Source of the DNA: Coriaria nepalensis
Taxonomy: Eukaryota > Streptophyta > Magnoliopsida > Cucurbitales > Coriariaceae
Assembly (NCBI GenBank): GCA_027186245.1
Contig: CP114482.1
Span: 17,007,209 to 17,071,208 of the forward strand
DNA: 64,000 bases
Reading direction: 5' to 3'
Shown here: in pieces, positions 27,301-42,000 of the stretch
Layout of the letters: each line of letters starts with the position of its first letter
Numbering within the stretch: the first letter of the stretch is position 1
Notes under the pieces: model-generated
Told to the model about the DNA's origin: nothing
Seen by the model: the letters and a program-made list of their open reading frames with translations, nothing else
Databases searched by the model: none
Made by a program: the position numbers and the translations under genes

Positions 27301-28945
27301 AAAGTCGTATAATTGCGTCTCTTTCAGTCATTAAATTATTCTAAATCACTTCGAACAAACTTCACACTTTAAACATGACTTCCATGCATAACTTGCAATT
27401 GATCTATTGAAGGCAGCAATGCAATTGTTTAGCCTTAAAATCATGTCATTGAGTCTCTTGTAGTGATTAAATCCTTCAAAATAAATTCGACCGAATTCTA
27501 TTTTCGCCCTTCAAACATGATTTTCTTGTATGACTTGCAATTAATCTGTTGCAGACAACGATGCATTATTTTAGCCTGAAAAAGCATATCATTTAGTCTT
27601 TTCCTATCATTCAATTATTTGAAAGCACGTCGAACCAATTCTATTTTTGCATTTAAAACACGACATTCGTGCATAACTTGCAAATGATCTATTGAAGGCA
27701 ACTATGCATTTTTTTAGACTTAAAGTCGTATAATCGCGTCTCTTTCAGTCATTAAATAATTCTAAATCACTTCGAACGAAATTCGCATTTTAAACATGAA
27801 TTTCATGCATAACTTGCACTTGATCTATTATAGGCAACAATGCATTTGTTTAGCCATAAAATCATGTCATTGAGTCTCTTGTAGTGATTAAGTCATTCTA
27901 AATAAATTCGAACGAATTCTATTTTCGCCTTTCAAACATGATTTTCTTACATAACTTGCAATTAATCTATTGCAGACAACGATGCATTACTTTAGCCTGA
28001 AAAAGCATATCATTTAGTCTTTTCATATCATTAAATTATTTGAAACCACGTCGAACCAATTCTATTTTTGCATTTAAATCACGACTTTCGTGCATAACTT
28101 GCAAATGATCTATTGAAGGCAACTATGCATTTTTTTAGACTTAAAGTCGTATAATTGCGTCTCTTTCAGTCATTAAATTATTCTAAATCACTTCGAACAA
28201 ACTTCACACTTTAAACATGACTTCCATGCATAACTTGCAATTGATCTATTGAAGGCAGCAATGCAATTGTTTAGCCTTAAAATCATGTCATTGAGTCTCT
28301 TGTAGTGATTAAATCCTTCAAAATAAATTCGACCGAATTCTATTTTCGCCCTTCAAACATGATTTTCTTGTATGACTTGCAATTAATCTATTGCAGACAA
28401 CGATGCATTATTTTAGCCTGAAAAAGCATATCATTTAGTCTTTTCCTATCATTCAATTATTTGAAAGCACGTCGAACCAATTCTATTTTTGCATTTAAAA
28501 CACGACTTTCGTGCATAACTTGCAAATGATCTATTGAAGGCAACTATATATTTTTTTAGCCTTAAAGTCGTATAATTGCGTCTCTTTCAGTCATTAAATC
28601 ATTCTAAATCACTTCGAACGGACTTCACACTTTAAACATGACTTCCATGCATAACTTTCAGTTGATCTATTGAATGCAACAATGCAATTGTTTAGCCTTA
28701 AAATCATGTCATTGACTCTCTTGTAGTGATTAAGTCATTCTAAATAAATTCGAACGAATTCTATTTTCTCCTTACAAACGTGATTTTCTTACATATCTTG
28801 CCATTCATCTATTGCAGACAATGATGCATTATTTTTGCCTAAAAAAGCATATCATTTCGTCTTTTCATATCATTCAATTATTTGAAAGCACGTCGAACCA
28901 ATTCTATTTTTGCATTTAAAACACGACTTTCGTGCATAACTTGCA
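21336..28945 (+). repeat. Right copy of the 8-kb segmental duplication
   Basis: This block aligns with 1-8004. The offset is about 21340 at the left edge (CTATTTAAGGCAACAATGC near 171 and 21511). It becomes 20072 from about 1.7 to 3.4 kb, about 20910 near 3371 versus 24281, 21335 near 4.1 kb and 20912 from about 4.6 to 8.0 kb. The changes equal about three, two, one and one HOR units, so the copies differ mainly by whole-unit gains or losses. Likeness stops near 8040 versus 28953. Internal two-unit alternation is visible at 26.8-28.5 kb. No gene was seen. Confidence 0.85.
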
Positions 28946-29753
28946 AATGATCTATTGAAGGCAACTATGCATGTTTTTAAGCCTTAAAGTCGTATAATTG
29001 CGTCTCTTTCAATCATTAAATCATTCTAAATCACTTCGAACAAACTTCACACTTTAAACATGACTTCCATGCATAACCTGCAGTTGATCTATTGAAGGCA
29101 ACAATGCAATTGTTTAGCCTTAAAATCATGTCATTCAGTCTCTTGTAGTGATTAAGTCATTCTAAATAAATTCGAACGAATTCTTTTTTCTCCTTTAAAA
29201 CGTGATTTTCTTACATATCTTGCAATTCATCTATTGCAGACAATGATGCATTATTTTAGCCTGAAAAAGCAGATGATTTAGTCTTTTAATATCATTCAAT
29301 TATTTGAAAGCACGTCGAACCAATTCTATTTTTGCATTTAACACACGAATTCGTCATAACTTGCAAATGATCTATTGAAGGCAACTATGCATTTTTGAGG
29401 TTAAAAGTCGTATAATTTCGTCTCTTTCAGTCATTAAATCATTCTAAATCACTTCGAACGAACTTCACACTTTAAACATGACTTCCATCCATAACTTGCA
29501 GTTGATCTATTGAAGGCAACAATGCAATTGTTGAGCCTTAAAATCATGTCATTGAGTCTCTTGTAGTGATTAAATCCTTCAAAATAAATTCGAACGAATT
29601 CTATTTTCTCCTTTCAAACGTGATTTTCTTACATAACTTACAATTCATCTATTGCAAACAACGATGCATTATTTTAGCCTGAAAAAGCATATCATTCAGT
29701 CTTTTCATATCATTAAATTATTTGAAAGCACGTCGAACCAATTTTATTTTTGC

Positions 29754-31428
29754 ATTTAAAACACGAATTTCGTGCATAACTTGCAAATGATCTATTGAAG
29801 GCAACTATACATTTTTTTAGCCTTAAAGTCGTATAATTGCGTCTCTTTCAGTCATTAAATCATTCGAAATCACTCCGAACAAACTTCACACTTTAAACAT
29901 GACTTCCATGCATAACTTGCAGTTGATCTATTGAAGGCAACAATGCAATTTTTAGCCTTAAAATCATGTCATTGAGTCTCTTGTAGTGATTAAATCCTTC
30001 AAAATAAATTGGATCGAATTCTACTTTCGCCTTTTAACCATGATTTTCTTATATAACTTGCAATTAATCTATTGCAGACAACAATGCATTATTTTAAACT
30101 TAAAAAGCCTATCATTCAGTCTTTTCATATCATTAAATTATTTGAAAGCACGTCGAACGAATTCTATTTTTGCATTTAAATCACGACTTTCATGCATAAC
30201 TTGCAAATGATCTATTGAAGGCAACTATGCATTTTTTTAGACTTAAAGTCGTATAATTGCGTCTCTTTCAGTCATTAAATAATTCTAGATCACTTCGAAC
30301 GAAATTCGCATTTTAAACATGAATTTCATGCATAACTTGCACTTGATCTATTATAGGCAACAATGCATTTGTTTAGCCATAAAATCATGTCATTGAGTCT
30401 CTTGTAGTGATTAAGTCATTCTAAATAAATTCGAACGAATTCTATTTTCACCTTTCAAACATGATTTTCTTACATAACTTGCAATTAATCTATTGCAGAC
30501 AACGATGCATTATTTTAGCCTGAAAAAGCATATCATTTAGTCTTTTCATATCATTAAATTATTTGAAACCACGTCGAACCAATTCTATTTTTGCATTTAA
30601 ATCACGACTTTCGTGCATAACTTGCAAATGATCTATTGAAGGCAACTATGCATTTTTTTAGACTTAAAGTCGTATAATTGCGTCTCTTTCAGTCATTAAA
30701 TCATTCTAAATCACTCCGAACAAACTTCACACTTTAAACATGACTTCCATGCATAACTTGCAGTTGTTCTATTGAAGGCAACAATGCAATTTTTAGCCTT
30801 AAAATCATGTCATTGAGTCTCTTGTAGTGATAAAATCCTTCAAAATAAATTGGATCGAATTCTACTTTCGCCTTTTAACCATGACTTTCTTATATAACTT
30901 GCAATTAATCTATTGCAGAAAACAATGCATTATTTTAAACTTAAAAAGCCTATCATTCAGTCTTTTCATATCATTAAATTATTTGAAAGCACGTCGAACG
31001 AATTCTATTTTTGCATTTAAATCACGACTTTCATGCATAACTTGCAAATGATCTATTGAAGGCAACTATGCATTTTTTTAGACTTAAAGTCGTATAATTG
31101 CGTCTGTTTCAGTCATTAAATAATTCTAAATCACTTCGAACGAAATTCGCATTTTAAACATGAATTTCATGCATAACTTGCACTTGATCTATTATCGGCA
31201 ACACTGCATTTGTTTAGCCATAAAATCATGGCATTGAGTCTCTTGTAGTGATTAAGTCATTCTAAATAAATTCGAACGAATTCTGTTTTCCCCTTTCAAA
31301 CATGATTACATAACTTGCAATTCATCTATTGCAGACAACGATGCATTATTTTAGCCTGAAAAAGCATATCATTTAGTCTTTTCATATCATTAAATTATTT
31401 GAAAGCACGTCGAACCTATTCTATTTTT
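29754..31428 (+). repeat. Two-unit tandem duplication, 841-bp offset
   Basis: The blocks starting near 29754 and 30594 are nearly identical. Both carry the one-monomer peculiarities CAATGCAATTTTTAGCC, TTGGATCGAATTCTACTTTC and CCTTTTAACCATGA, and both are followed by a type-2 unit with CTATTATAGGC or its variant. The offset is 841 bp. A GTG-led open frame of 74 codons repeats at 29986 and 30827 only because the DNA itself is duplicated. Confidence 0.82.
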
Positions 31429-32269
31429 GCATTTCAAACACGACTTTCGTGCATAACTTGCAAATGATCTATTGAAGGCAACTATGCATTTTTTTAGCCT
31501 TAATGTCGTATAATTGCGTCTCTTTCAGCTATTAAATCATTCTAAATCACTTCGAACAAACTTCACACTTTAAGCATGACTTCCGTGCATAACTTGCAGT
31601 TGATCTATTGTAGGCAACAATGCAATTGTTTAGCCTTAAAATCATGTCATTGAGTCTCTTGTAGTGATTAAATCCTTCAAAATAAATTGGAACGAATTCT
31701 ACTTTCGCCTTTTAACCATGATTTTCTTATATAACTTGCAATTAATCTATTGCAGACAACAATGCATTATTTTAACCATAAAAAGCCTGTCATTCAGTCT
31801 TTTCATATCATTAAATTATTTGAAAGCACGTCGAACGAATTCTATTTTTGCATTTAAAACACGACTGTCATGCATAACTTGCAAATGATCTATTGAAGGC
31901 AACTATGCATTTTTTTAGCCTTAAAGTCGTAGAATTGCGTCTCTTTCAGTCATTAAATCATTCTAAATCACTCCGAACGAATTTCGCATTTGAAACATGA
32001 ATTTCGTGCATAACTTGCACTTGATATATTGTAGGCAATAATGCATTTGTTTAGCCTTAAAATCACGTCACTGAGTCTCTTGTACTGATTAAATCATTCT
32101 AAATTAATTCGAACGAATTCGATTTTCGCCCTTCAAACATGATTTTCTTACATAACTTGCAATTAATCTATTGCAGACAACGATGCATTATTTTAGCCTG
32201 AAAAAGCATATCATTTATTCTTTTCACATCATTAAATTATTTGAAAGCACGTCGAACCAATTCTATTTT

Positions 32270-35220
32270 TGCATTCAAAACAGGACTTTCGTGCATAACT
32301 TGCAAATGATCTATTGAAGGCAACTATGCATTTTTTTAGCCTTAAAGTCGTATAATTGCGTCTCTTTCAGTCATTAAATCATTCTAAATCACTACGAACG
32401 AAATTCACACTTTAAACATGACATCCATGCATAACTTGCAGTTGATCTATTGAAGGCAACAATGCAATTGTTTAGCCTTAAAATCATGTCATTGACTCTC
32501 TTGTAGTGATTAAATCCTTCAAAATAAATTGGAAGGAATTCTACTTTCGCCTTTTAAACATGATTTTCTTATATAACTTGCAATTAATCTATTGCAGACA
32601 ACAATGCATTATTTTAGCCTTCAAAAGCCTATCATTCAGTCTGTTCATATCATTAAATTATTTTGAAAGCACGTCGAACGAATTCTATTTTTGCATTTAA
32701 AACACGACTTTCATGCATAACTTGCAAATGATCTATTGAAGGCAACTATGCATTTTTTTAGGCTTAAAGTTGTATAATTGCGTCTCTTTCAATCATTAAA
32801 TCATTCTAAATCACTTCGAACGAACTTCACACTTTAAACATGACTTCCGTGCATAACTTGCACTTGATCTATTGAAGGCAACAATGCAATTGTTTAGCCT
32901 TAAAATCATTTCATTGAGTCTCTTGTACTGATTAAATCATTCTAAATTAATTCGAACGAATTCGATTTTCGCCCTTCAAACACGATTTTCTTACATAACT
33001 TGCAATTAATCTATTGCAGACAACGATGCATTATTTTAGCCTGAAAAAGCATATCATTTATTCTTTTCATATCATTAAATTATTTGAAAGCACGTCGAAC
33101 CAATTCTATTTTTGCATTTAAAACAAGACTTTCGTGCATAACTTGCAAATGATCTATTGAAGGCAACTACGCATTTTTTTAGCCTTAAAGTCGTAGAATT
33201 GCGTCTCTTTCAGTCATTAAATTATTCTAAATCACTTCGAACAAACTTCACATTTTAAACATGACTTCCATGCATAACTTGCAGTTGATCTATTGAAGGC
33301 AACAATGCAATTGTTTAGCCTTAAAATCATGTCATTGAGTCTCTTGTAGTGATTAAATCCTTCAAAATAAATTGGAACGAATTCTACTTTAGCCCTTCAA
33401 ACACTATTTTCTTACATAACTTGCAATTAATCTATTGCAGACAACGATGCATTATTTTAGCCTGAAAAAGCATATCATTTATTCTTTTCATATCATTAAA
33501 TTATTTGAAAGCACGTCGAACCAATTCTATTTTTGCATTTAAAACACGACTTTCGTGCATAACTTGCAAATGATCTATTGAAGGCAACTACGCATTTTTT
33601 TAGCCTTAAAGTCGTAGAATTGCGTCTCTTTCAGTCATTAAATTATTCTAAATCACTTCGAACAAACTTCACATTTTAAACATGACTTCCATCCATAACT
33701 TGCAGTTGATCTATTGAAGGCAACAATGCAATTGTTTAGCCTTAAAATCATTTCATTGAGTCTCTTGTACTGATTAAATCATTCTAAATTAATTCGAACG
33801 AATTCGATTTTCGCCCTTCAAACACGATTTTCTTACATAACTTGCAATTAATCTATTGCAGACAACGATGCATTATTTTAGCCTTAAAATGCATATCATT
33901 CAGTCTTTTCATATCATTATATTATTTGAAAGCACATCGAACCAATTCTATTTTTGTATTTAAAACACGACTTTCGTGCATAACTTGCAAATGATCTATT
34001 GAAGGCAACTATGCATTTTTTTAGACTTAAAGTCATATAATTGCGTCTCTTTCAGTCATTAAATAATTCTAAATCACTTCGAACGAAATTCGCATTTTAA
34101 ATATGAATTTCGTGCATAACTTGCACTTGATCTATTATAGGCAACAATGCATTTGTTTAGCCATAAAATCATGTCATTGAGTCTCTTGTAGTGATTAAGT
34201 CATTCTAAATAAATTCGAACGAATTCTGTTTTCCCCTTTCAAACATGATTTTCTTACATAACTTGCAATTCATCTATTGCAAACAACGATGCATTATTTT
34301 AGCCTGAAAGAGCATATCGTTTAGTCTTTTCATATCATTAAATTATTTGAAAGCACGTCGAACCTATTCTATTTTTGCATTTCAAACACGACTTTCGTGC
34401 ATAACTTGCAAATGATCTATTGAAGGCAACTACGCATTTTTTTAGCCTTAAAGTCGTAGAATTGCGTCTCTTTCAGTCATTAAATTATTCTAAATCACTT
34501 CGAACAAACTTCCCACTTGAAACGTGACTTCCTTGCATAACTTGCAGTTGATCTATTGAAGGCAACAATGCAATTGTTTAGCCTTAAAATCATGTCATTG
34601 ACTCTCTTGTAGTGATTAAATCCTTCAAAATAAATTGGAATGAATTCTACTTTCGCCTTTTAAACATGATTTTCTTATATAACTTGCAATTAATCTATTG
34701 CAGACAACAATGCGTTATTTTAGCCTTCAAAAGCCTATCATTCAGTCTGTTCATATCATTAAATTATTTTGAAAGCACATCGAACGAATTCTATTTTTGC
34801 ATTTAAAACACGACTTTCTTGCATAACTTGCAAATGATCTATTGAAGGCAACTATGCATTTTTTTAGGCTTAAAGTTGTATAATTGCGTCTCTTTCAATC
34901 ATTAAATCATTCTAAATCACTCCGAACGAATTTCGCATTTGAAACATGAATTTCGTGCATAACTTGCACTTGATATATTGTAGGCAATAATGCATTTGTT
35001 TAGCCTTAAAATCACGTCATTGAGTCTCTTGTACTGACTAAATCATTCTAAATTAATTCGAACGAATTCGATTTTCGCCCTTCAAACATGATTTTCTTAC
35101 ATAACTTGCAATTAATCTATTGCAGACAACAGTGCATTATTTTAGCCTTAAAATGCATATCATTCAGTCTTTTCATATCATTATATTATTTGAAAGCATA
35201 TCGAACCAATTCTATTTTTG
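32270..35220 (+). repeat. Five-unit (2106-bp) duplication
   Basis: A one-base insertion, ATTATTTTGAAAGCAC instead of ATTATTTGAAAGCAC, is found in C near 32655 and 34762. The flanking words CTTCAAAAGCCTATC, CAGTCTGTTCATATC and AAAGTTGTATAATTG accompany both. The offset is 2106 bp, five HOR units. Between them, AACTACGCATTTTTTTAGCC with GTCGTAGAATTGCG recurs near 33167, 33587 and 34429, marking further one- and two-unit copies. Confidence 0.8.
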
Positions 35221-38200
35221 TATTTAAAACACGACTTTCATGCATAACTTGCAAATGATCTATTGAAGGAAACTATGCATTTTTTTTAGAGTTCAAGTCG
35301 TATAATCGCGTCCCTTTCAGTCATTAAATCATTCTAAATCACTTCGAACGAAATTCGCATTTTAAACATGAATTTCGTGCATAACTTGCACTTGATCTAT
35401 TGTAGGCAACAATGCACTTGTTTAGCCTTAAAATCATGTAATTGAGTCTCTTGTACTAATTAAATCATTCTAAATTAATTCGAACGAATTCGATTTTCGC
35501 CCTTCAAACATGATTTTCTTACATAACTTGCAATTAATCTATTGCAGACAACGATGCACTATTTTAGCCCGAAAAAGCATATCATTTAGTCTTTCATATC
35601 ATTAAATTATTTGAAAGCACGTCGAACCAATTCTATTTTTGCATTTAAAACACGACTTTCGTGCATAACTTGCAAATGATCTATTGAAGGCAGCTATGCA
35701 TTTTTTTAGCCTTATAGTCGTATAATTGCGTCTCTTTCAGTCATTAAATCATTCTAAATCACTTCGAACAAACTTCACACTTTAAACATGACTTCCTTGC
35801 ATAACTTGCAGTTGATCTATTGAAGGCAACAATGCAATTGTTTAGCCTTAAAATCATGTCATTGAGTCTCCTGTAGTGATTAAATCCTTCAAAATAAATT
35901 GGAACGAATTCTACTTTCGCCCTTCAAACATGATTTTCCTATATGACTTGCAATTATTCTATTGCAGACAAGAATGCATTATTTTGGCCAAAAAAAGCAT
36001 ATCATTCAGTCTTTTCATATCATTAAATTATTTGAAAGCACGTCAAACCAATTCTATTTTTGCATTTAAAACACGACTTTCGTGCATAACTTGCAAATGA
36101 TCTATTGAAGGCAACTATGCATTTTTTTAGCCTTAAAGTCATATAATTGCATCTCTTTCAGTCATTAAATCATTCTAAATCACTTCGAACAAACTTCACA
36201 CTTTAAACATGACTTCCATGCATAACTTGCAGTTGATATATTGAAGGCAACAATGCAATTGTTTAGCCTTAAAATCATGTCATTGAGTCTCCTGTAGTGA
36301 TTATATCGTTCAAAATAAATTGGAACGAATTCTACTTTTGCCCTTCAAACATGATTTTCTTATATAACTTGCAATTATTCTATTGCAGACGAGAATGCAT
36401 TATTTTGGCCAAAAAAAGCATATCATTCAGTCTTTTCAAATCATTAAATTATTTGAAAGCACGTCGAACCAATTCTATTTTTGCATTTAAAACACGACTT
36501 TCATGCATAACTTGCAAATGATCTATTAAAGGCAACTATGAATTTTTTTGGACTTAAAGTTGTATGATTGCGTCTCTTTCAGTCAATAAATCATTCTAAA
36601 TCACTTCGAACGAAATTCGCCTTTTAAACATGAATTTCGTGCATAACTTGCCCTTGATCTATTGTAGGCAACAATGCATTTGTTTAGCCTTAAAATCATG
36701 TCATTGAGTCTCTTGTAGTGATTAAGTCATTCTAAATAAATTCGAACGAATTCTGTTTTCCCCTTTCAAACATGATTTTCTTACATAACTTGCAATTCAT
36801 CTATTGCAAACAACGATGCATTATTTTTGCCTAAAAAAGCATATCATTCAGTCTTTTCATATCATTAAATTATTTGAAAGCACGTCGAACCAATTCTATT
36901 TTTGCATTTAAAACACGACTTTCCTGCATAACTTGCAAATTATCTATTGAAGGAAACTATGCATTTTTTTAGCCTTAAAGTCGTATAATTGCGTCTCTTT
37001 CAGTCATTAAATCATTCTAATTCACTTCGAACGAACTTCACACTTTAAACATTACTTCCATGCATAACTTGCAGTTAATCTATTAAAGGCAACAATGCAA
37101 TTGTTTAGCCTTAAAATCATGTCATTGAGTCTCTTGTAGTGATTAAATCCTTCAAAATAAATTGGAACGAATTCTACTTTCGCCCTTCAAACATGATTTT
37201 CTTATATGACTTGCAATTTATCTATTGCAGACAACAATGCATTATTTTTGCCTAAAAAAGCATATCATTCAGTCTTTTCATATCATTAAATTATTTGAAA
37301 GCATGTCGAACCAATTCTATTTTTCCATTTAAAACACGACTTTCATGCATAACTTGTAAATGATCTATTGAAGGCAACTATGAATTTTTTTAGACTTAAA
37401 GTCGTATAATTGCGTCTCTTTCAGTCATTAAATCATTCTAAATCACTTCGAACGAAATTCGCATTCTAAACATGAATTTCGTGCAGAACTTGCACTTGAT
37501 CTATTGTAGGCAACAATGCATTTGTTTAGCCTTAAAATCATGTCATTGAGTCTCTTGTAGTGATTAGGTTATTCGAAATAAATTCGAACGAATTCTATTT
37601 TCGCCCTTCAAACATGATTTTCTTACATAACCTGCAAATAATCTTTTGCAGACAACAGTGCATTATTTTAGCCTTAAAATGCATATCATTCAGTCTTTTC
37701 ATATCATTATATTATTTGAAAGCACATCGAACCAATTCTATTTTTGTATTTAAAACACGACTTTCCTGCATAACTTGCAAATGATCTATTGAAGGCAACT
37801 ATGCATTTTTTTTAGAGTTAAAGTCGTATAATCGCGTCTCTTTCAGTCATTAAATCATTCTAAATCACATCGAACGAAATTCGCATTTTAAACATGAATC
37901 GTGCATAACTTGCACTTGATCTATTGTAGGCAACAATGCATTTGTTTAGCCTTAAAATCATGTAATTGAGTCTCTTGTACTAATTAAATCCTTCTAAATA
38001 TATTCGAACGAATTCGATTTTCGCCCTTCAAACATGATTTTCTTTCATAACTTGCAATTAATCTATTGCAGACAACGATGCACTATTTTAGCCTGAAAAA
38101 GCATATCATTTAGTCTTTTCATATCATTAAATTATTTGAAAGCACGTCGAACCAATTCTATTTTTGCATTTAAAACACGACTTTCGTGCATAACTTGCAA

Positions 38201-39009
38201 ATGATCTATTGAAGGCAACTATGCATTTTTTTAGACTTAAAGTCGTATAATTGCGTCTCTTTCAGTCATTAAATCATTCTAAATCACTTCGAACAAACTT
38301 CACACTTTAAACATGACTTCCATGCATAACTTGCAGTTGATATATTGAAGGCAACAATGCAATTGTTTAGCCTTAAAATCATGTCATTGAGTCTCCTATA
38401 GTGATTAAATCCTTTAAAATAAATTGGAACGAATTCTTTTTTCGCCTTTCAAACATGATTTTCTTATATAACTTGCAATTAATCTATTGCAGACAAGAAT
38501 GCATTATTTTGGCCAAAAAAAGCATATCATTCAGTCTTTTCATATCATTAAATTATTTGGAAGCACGTCGAACCAATTCTATTTTTCCATTTAAAACACG
38601 ACTTTCATGCATAACTTGTAAATGATCTATTGAAAGCAACTATGAATTTTGTTAGACTTAAAGTCGTATAATTGCGTCTCTTTCTGTCTTTAAATCGTTC
38701 TAAATCACTTCGAACGAAATTCGCATTTTAAACATGAATTTCGTGCATAACTTGCACTTGATCTATTGTAGGTAACAATGCATTTGTTTAGCCTTAAAAT
38801 CATGTCATTGAGTCTCTTGTAGTGATTAAGTCATTCTAAATAAATTCGAACGAATTCTATTTTCGCCCTTCAAACATGATTTTCTGACATAAATTGCAAA
38901 TAATCTTTTGCAGACAACAATGCATTATTTTTGCCTAAAAAAGCATATCATTCAGTCTTTTCATATCATTATATTATTTGAAAGCACGTCGAACCAATTC
39001 TATTTTTCC

Positions 39010-42000
39010 ATTTAAAACACGACTTTCATGCATAACTTGCAAATGATCTATTGAAGGCAACTATGAATTTTTTTAGCCTTAAAGTCGTATACTTGCATCT
39101 CTTTCAGTCATTAAATCATTCTAAATCTCTTCGAACGAACTTCACACTTTAAACATTACTTTCATTCATAACTTGCAGTTAATCTATTAAAGGCAACAAT
39201 GCAATTGTTTAGCCTTAAAAATATGTCATTGAGTCTCTTGTAGTGATTAAATCCATCAAAATAAATGGGAACGAATTCTACTTTCGCCCTTCAAACATGA
39301 TTTTCTTGTATGACTTGCAATTTATCTATTGCAGACAACAATACATTATTTTTGCCTAAAAAAGCATATCATTCAGTCTTTTCATATCATTAAATTATTT
39401 GAAAGCACGTCGAACCAATTCTATTTGTGCATTTAAGACACGACTTTCATGCATAACTTGCAAATGATCTATTGAAGGCAACTATGAACTTTTTTACACT
39501 TAAAGTCGGATAATTGCATCTCTTTCAGTCATTAAATCATTCTAAATCACTTCGGACGAACTTCGCACTTTAAACATGACTTCCATGCATAACTTGCACT
39601 TGATCTATTGAGGCAACAATGCAATTGTTTAGCCTTAAAATCATGTCATTGAGTCTCCTGTAGTGATTAAATCCGTCAAAATAAATTGGAACGAATTCTA
39701 CTTTCGCCCTTCAAAGATGATTTTCTTATATAACTTGAAATTAATCTATTGTAGACAAGAATGCATTATTTTGGGCAAAAAAAGCATATCATTCACTCTT
39801 TTCATATCATTAAATTATTTGAAAGCACCTCGAACCAATTCTATTTTTGCATTTAAAACACGACTTTCATGCATAACTTGCAAATGATCTGTTGAAGGCA
39901 ACTATGTATTTTCTTAGACTTAAAGTCGTATAATTGCGTCTCTTTCAGTCATTAAATCATTCTAAATCACTTCGAACAAACTTCACACTTTAAACATGAC
40001 TTCCTTGCATAACTTGCAGTTGATCTGTTGAAGGCAACAATGCAATTGTTTAGCCTTAAAATCATGTCATTGAGTCTCCTGTAGTGATTAAATCCTTCAA
40101 AATAAATTGGAACGAATTCTACTTTTGCCCTTCAAACATGATTTTCTTATATAACTTGCAATTATTCTATTGCAGACAAGAATGCATTATTTTGGCCAAA
40201 AAAAGCATATCATTCAGTCTTTTCATATCATTAAATTATTTGAAAGCACGTCGAACCAATTCTATTTTTGTATTTAAAACACGAGTTTCATGCATAACTT
40301 GCAAATGATCTATTGAAGGCAACTATGAATTTTGTTAGACTTAAAGTCGTATAATCGCGTCTCTTTCAGTCATTAAATCATTCTAAATCACTTCGAACGA
40401 AATTCGCATTTTAAACATGAATTTCGTGCATAACTTGCACTTGATCTATTGTAGGAAACAATGCATTTGTTTAGCCTTAAAATCATGTAATTGAGTCTCT
40501 TGTACTAATTAAATCATTCTAAATTAATTCGAACGAATTCGATTTTCGCCATTCAAACATGATTTTCTTACATAACTTGCAATTAATCTATTGCAGACAA
40601 CGATGCACTATTTTCGCCTGAAAAAGCATATCATTTAGTCTTTTCGTATCATTAAATTATTTGAAAGCACATCGAACCATTCTATTTTTGCATTTAAAAC
40701 ACGACTTTCATGCATAACTCGCAAATGATCTATTGAAGGCAACTATGCATTTTTTTAGACTTAAAGTCGTATAATTGCGTCTCTTTCAGTCATTAAATCA
40801 TTCTAAATCACTTCGAACAAACATCACACTTTAAACATGACTTCCATGAATAACTTGCAGTTGATATATTGAAGGCAACAATGCAATTGTTTAGCCTTAA
40901 AATCATGTCATTGAGTCTCCTATAGTCATTAAATCCTTTAAAATAAATTGGAACGAATTCTTTTTTTACCCTTGAAACATGATTTTCTTATATAACTTGC
41001 AATTAATCTATTGCAGACAAGAATGCATTATTTTGGCCAAAAAAAGCATATCATTCAGTCTTTTCATATCATTAAATTATTTAAAAGCACGTCGAACCAA
41101 TTCTATTTTTGTATTTAAAACACGAGTTTCATGCATAACTCGCAAATGATCTATTGAAGGCAACTATGAATTTTTTTAGACTTAAAGTCGTATAATTGCG
41201 TCTCTTTCTGTCATTAAATCATTCTAAATCACTTCGAACGAAATTCGCATTTTAAACATGAATTTCGTGCATAATTTGCACTTGATCTATTGTAGGCAAC
41301 AATGCATTTGTTTAGCCTTAAAATAATGTCATTGAGTCTCTTGTAGTGAATAAGTCATTCTAAATAAATTCGAACGAATTCTATTTTCGCCCTTCAAACA
41401 TGATTTTCTGACATAAATTGCAAATAATCTTTTGCAGACAACGATGCATTATTTTAGCCTGAAAAAGAATATCATTTAGTCTTTCCGTATCATTAAATTA
41501 TTTGAAAGCACGTCGAACCAATTCTATTTTTGCATTTAAAACACGACTTTCATGCATAACTTGCAAATGATCTATTGAAGGCAACTATGCATTATTTTAG
41601 ACTTAAAGTCATATAATTGCGTCTCTTTCAGTCATTAAATCATTCTAATTCACTTCGAACGAACTTCACACTTTAAACATTACTTCCGTGCATAACTTGC
41701 AGTTAATCTATTAAAGGCAACAATGCAATTGTTTAGCCTTAAAAATATGTCATTGAGTCTCTTGTAGTGATTAAATCCTTCAAAATAAATTGGAACGAAT
41801 TCTACTTTCGCCCTTCAAACATGATTTTCTTATATGACTTGCAATTTATCAATTGCAGACAACAATACATTATTTTTGCCTAAAAAAGCATATCATTCAA
41901 TCTTTTCATATCATTAAATTATTTGAAAGCACGTCGAACCAATTCTATTTTTGCATTTAAGACACGACTTTCATGCATAACTTGCAAATGATCTATTGAA

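Larger units (their letters stand above)
28913..35641 (+). repeat. Satellite domain 5, changed B tails
   Basis: Sixteen HOR units. B tails increasingly read AAATAAATTGGAACGAATTC or GGATCGAATTC with CTACTTTCGCC, replacing the AATTCGAAC of the left half. An A monomer near 29339-29473 is unusually degenerate (ACACACGAATTCGTCATAAC, then GCATTTTTGAGGTTAAAAG). A short deletion in the C head at about 31300 reads CATGATTACATAACTTGC. Acceptance of small defects here suggests sequence maintenance only at the array level. Confidence 0.83.
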
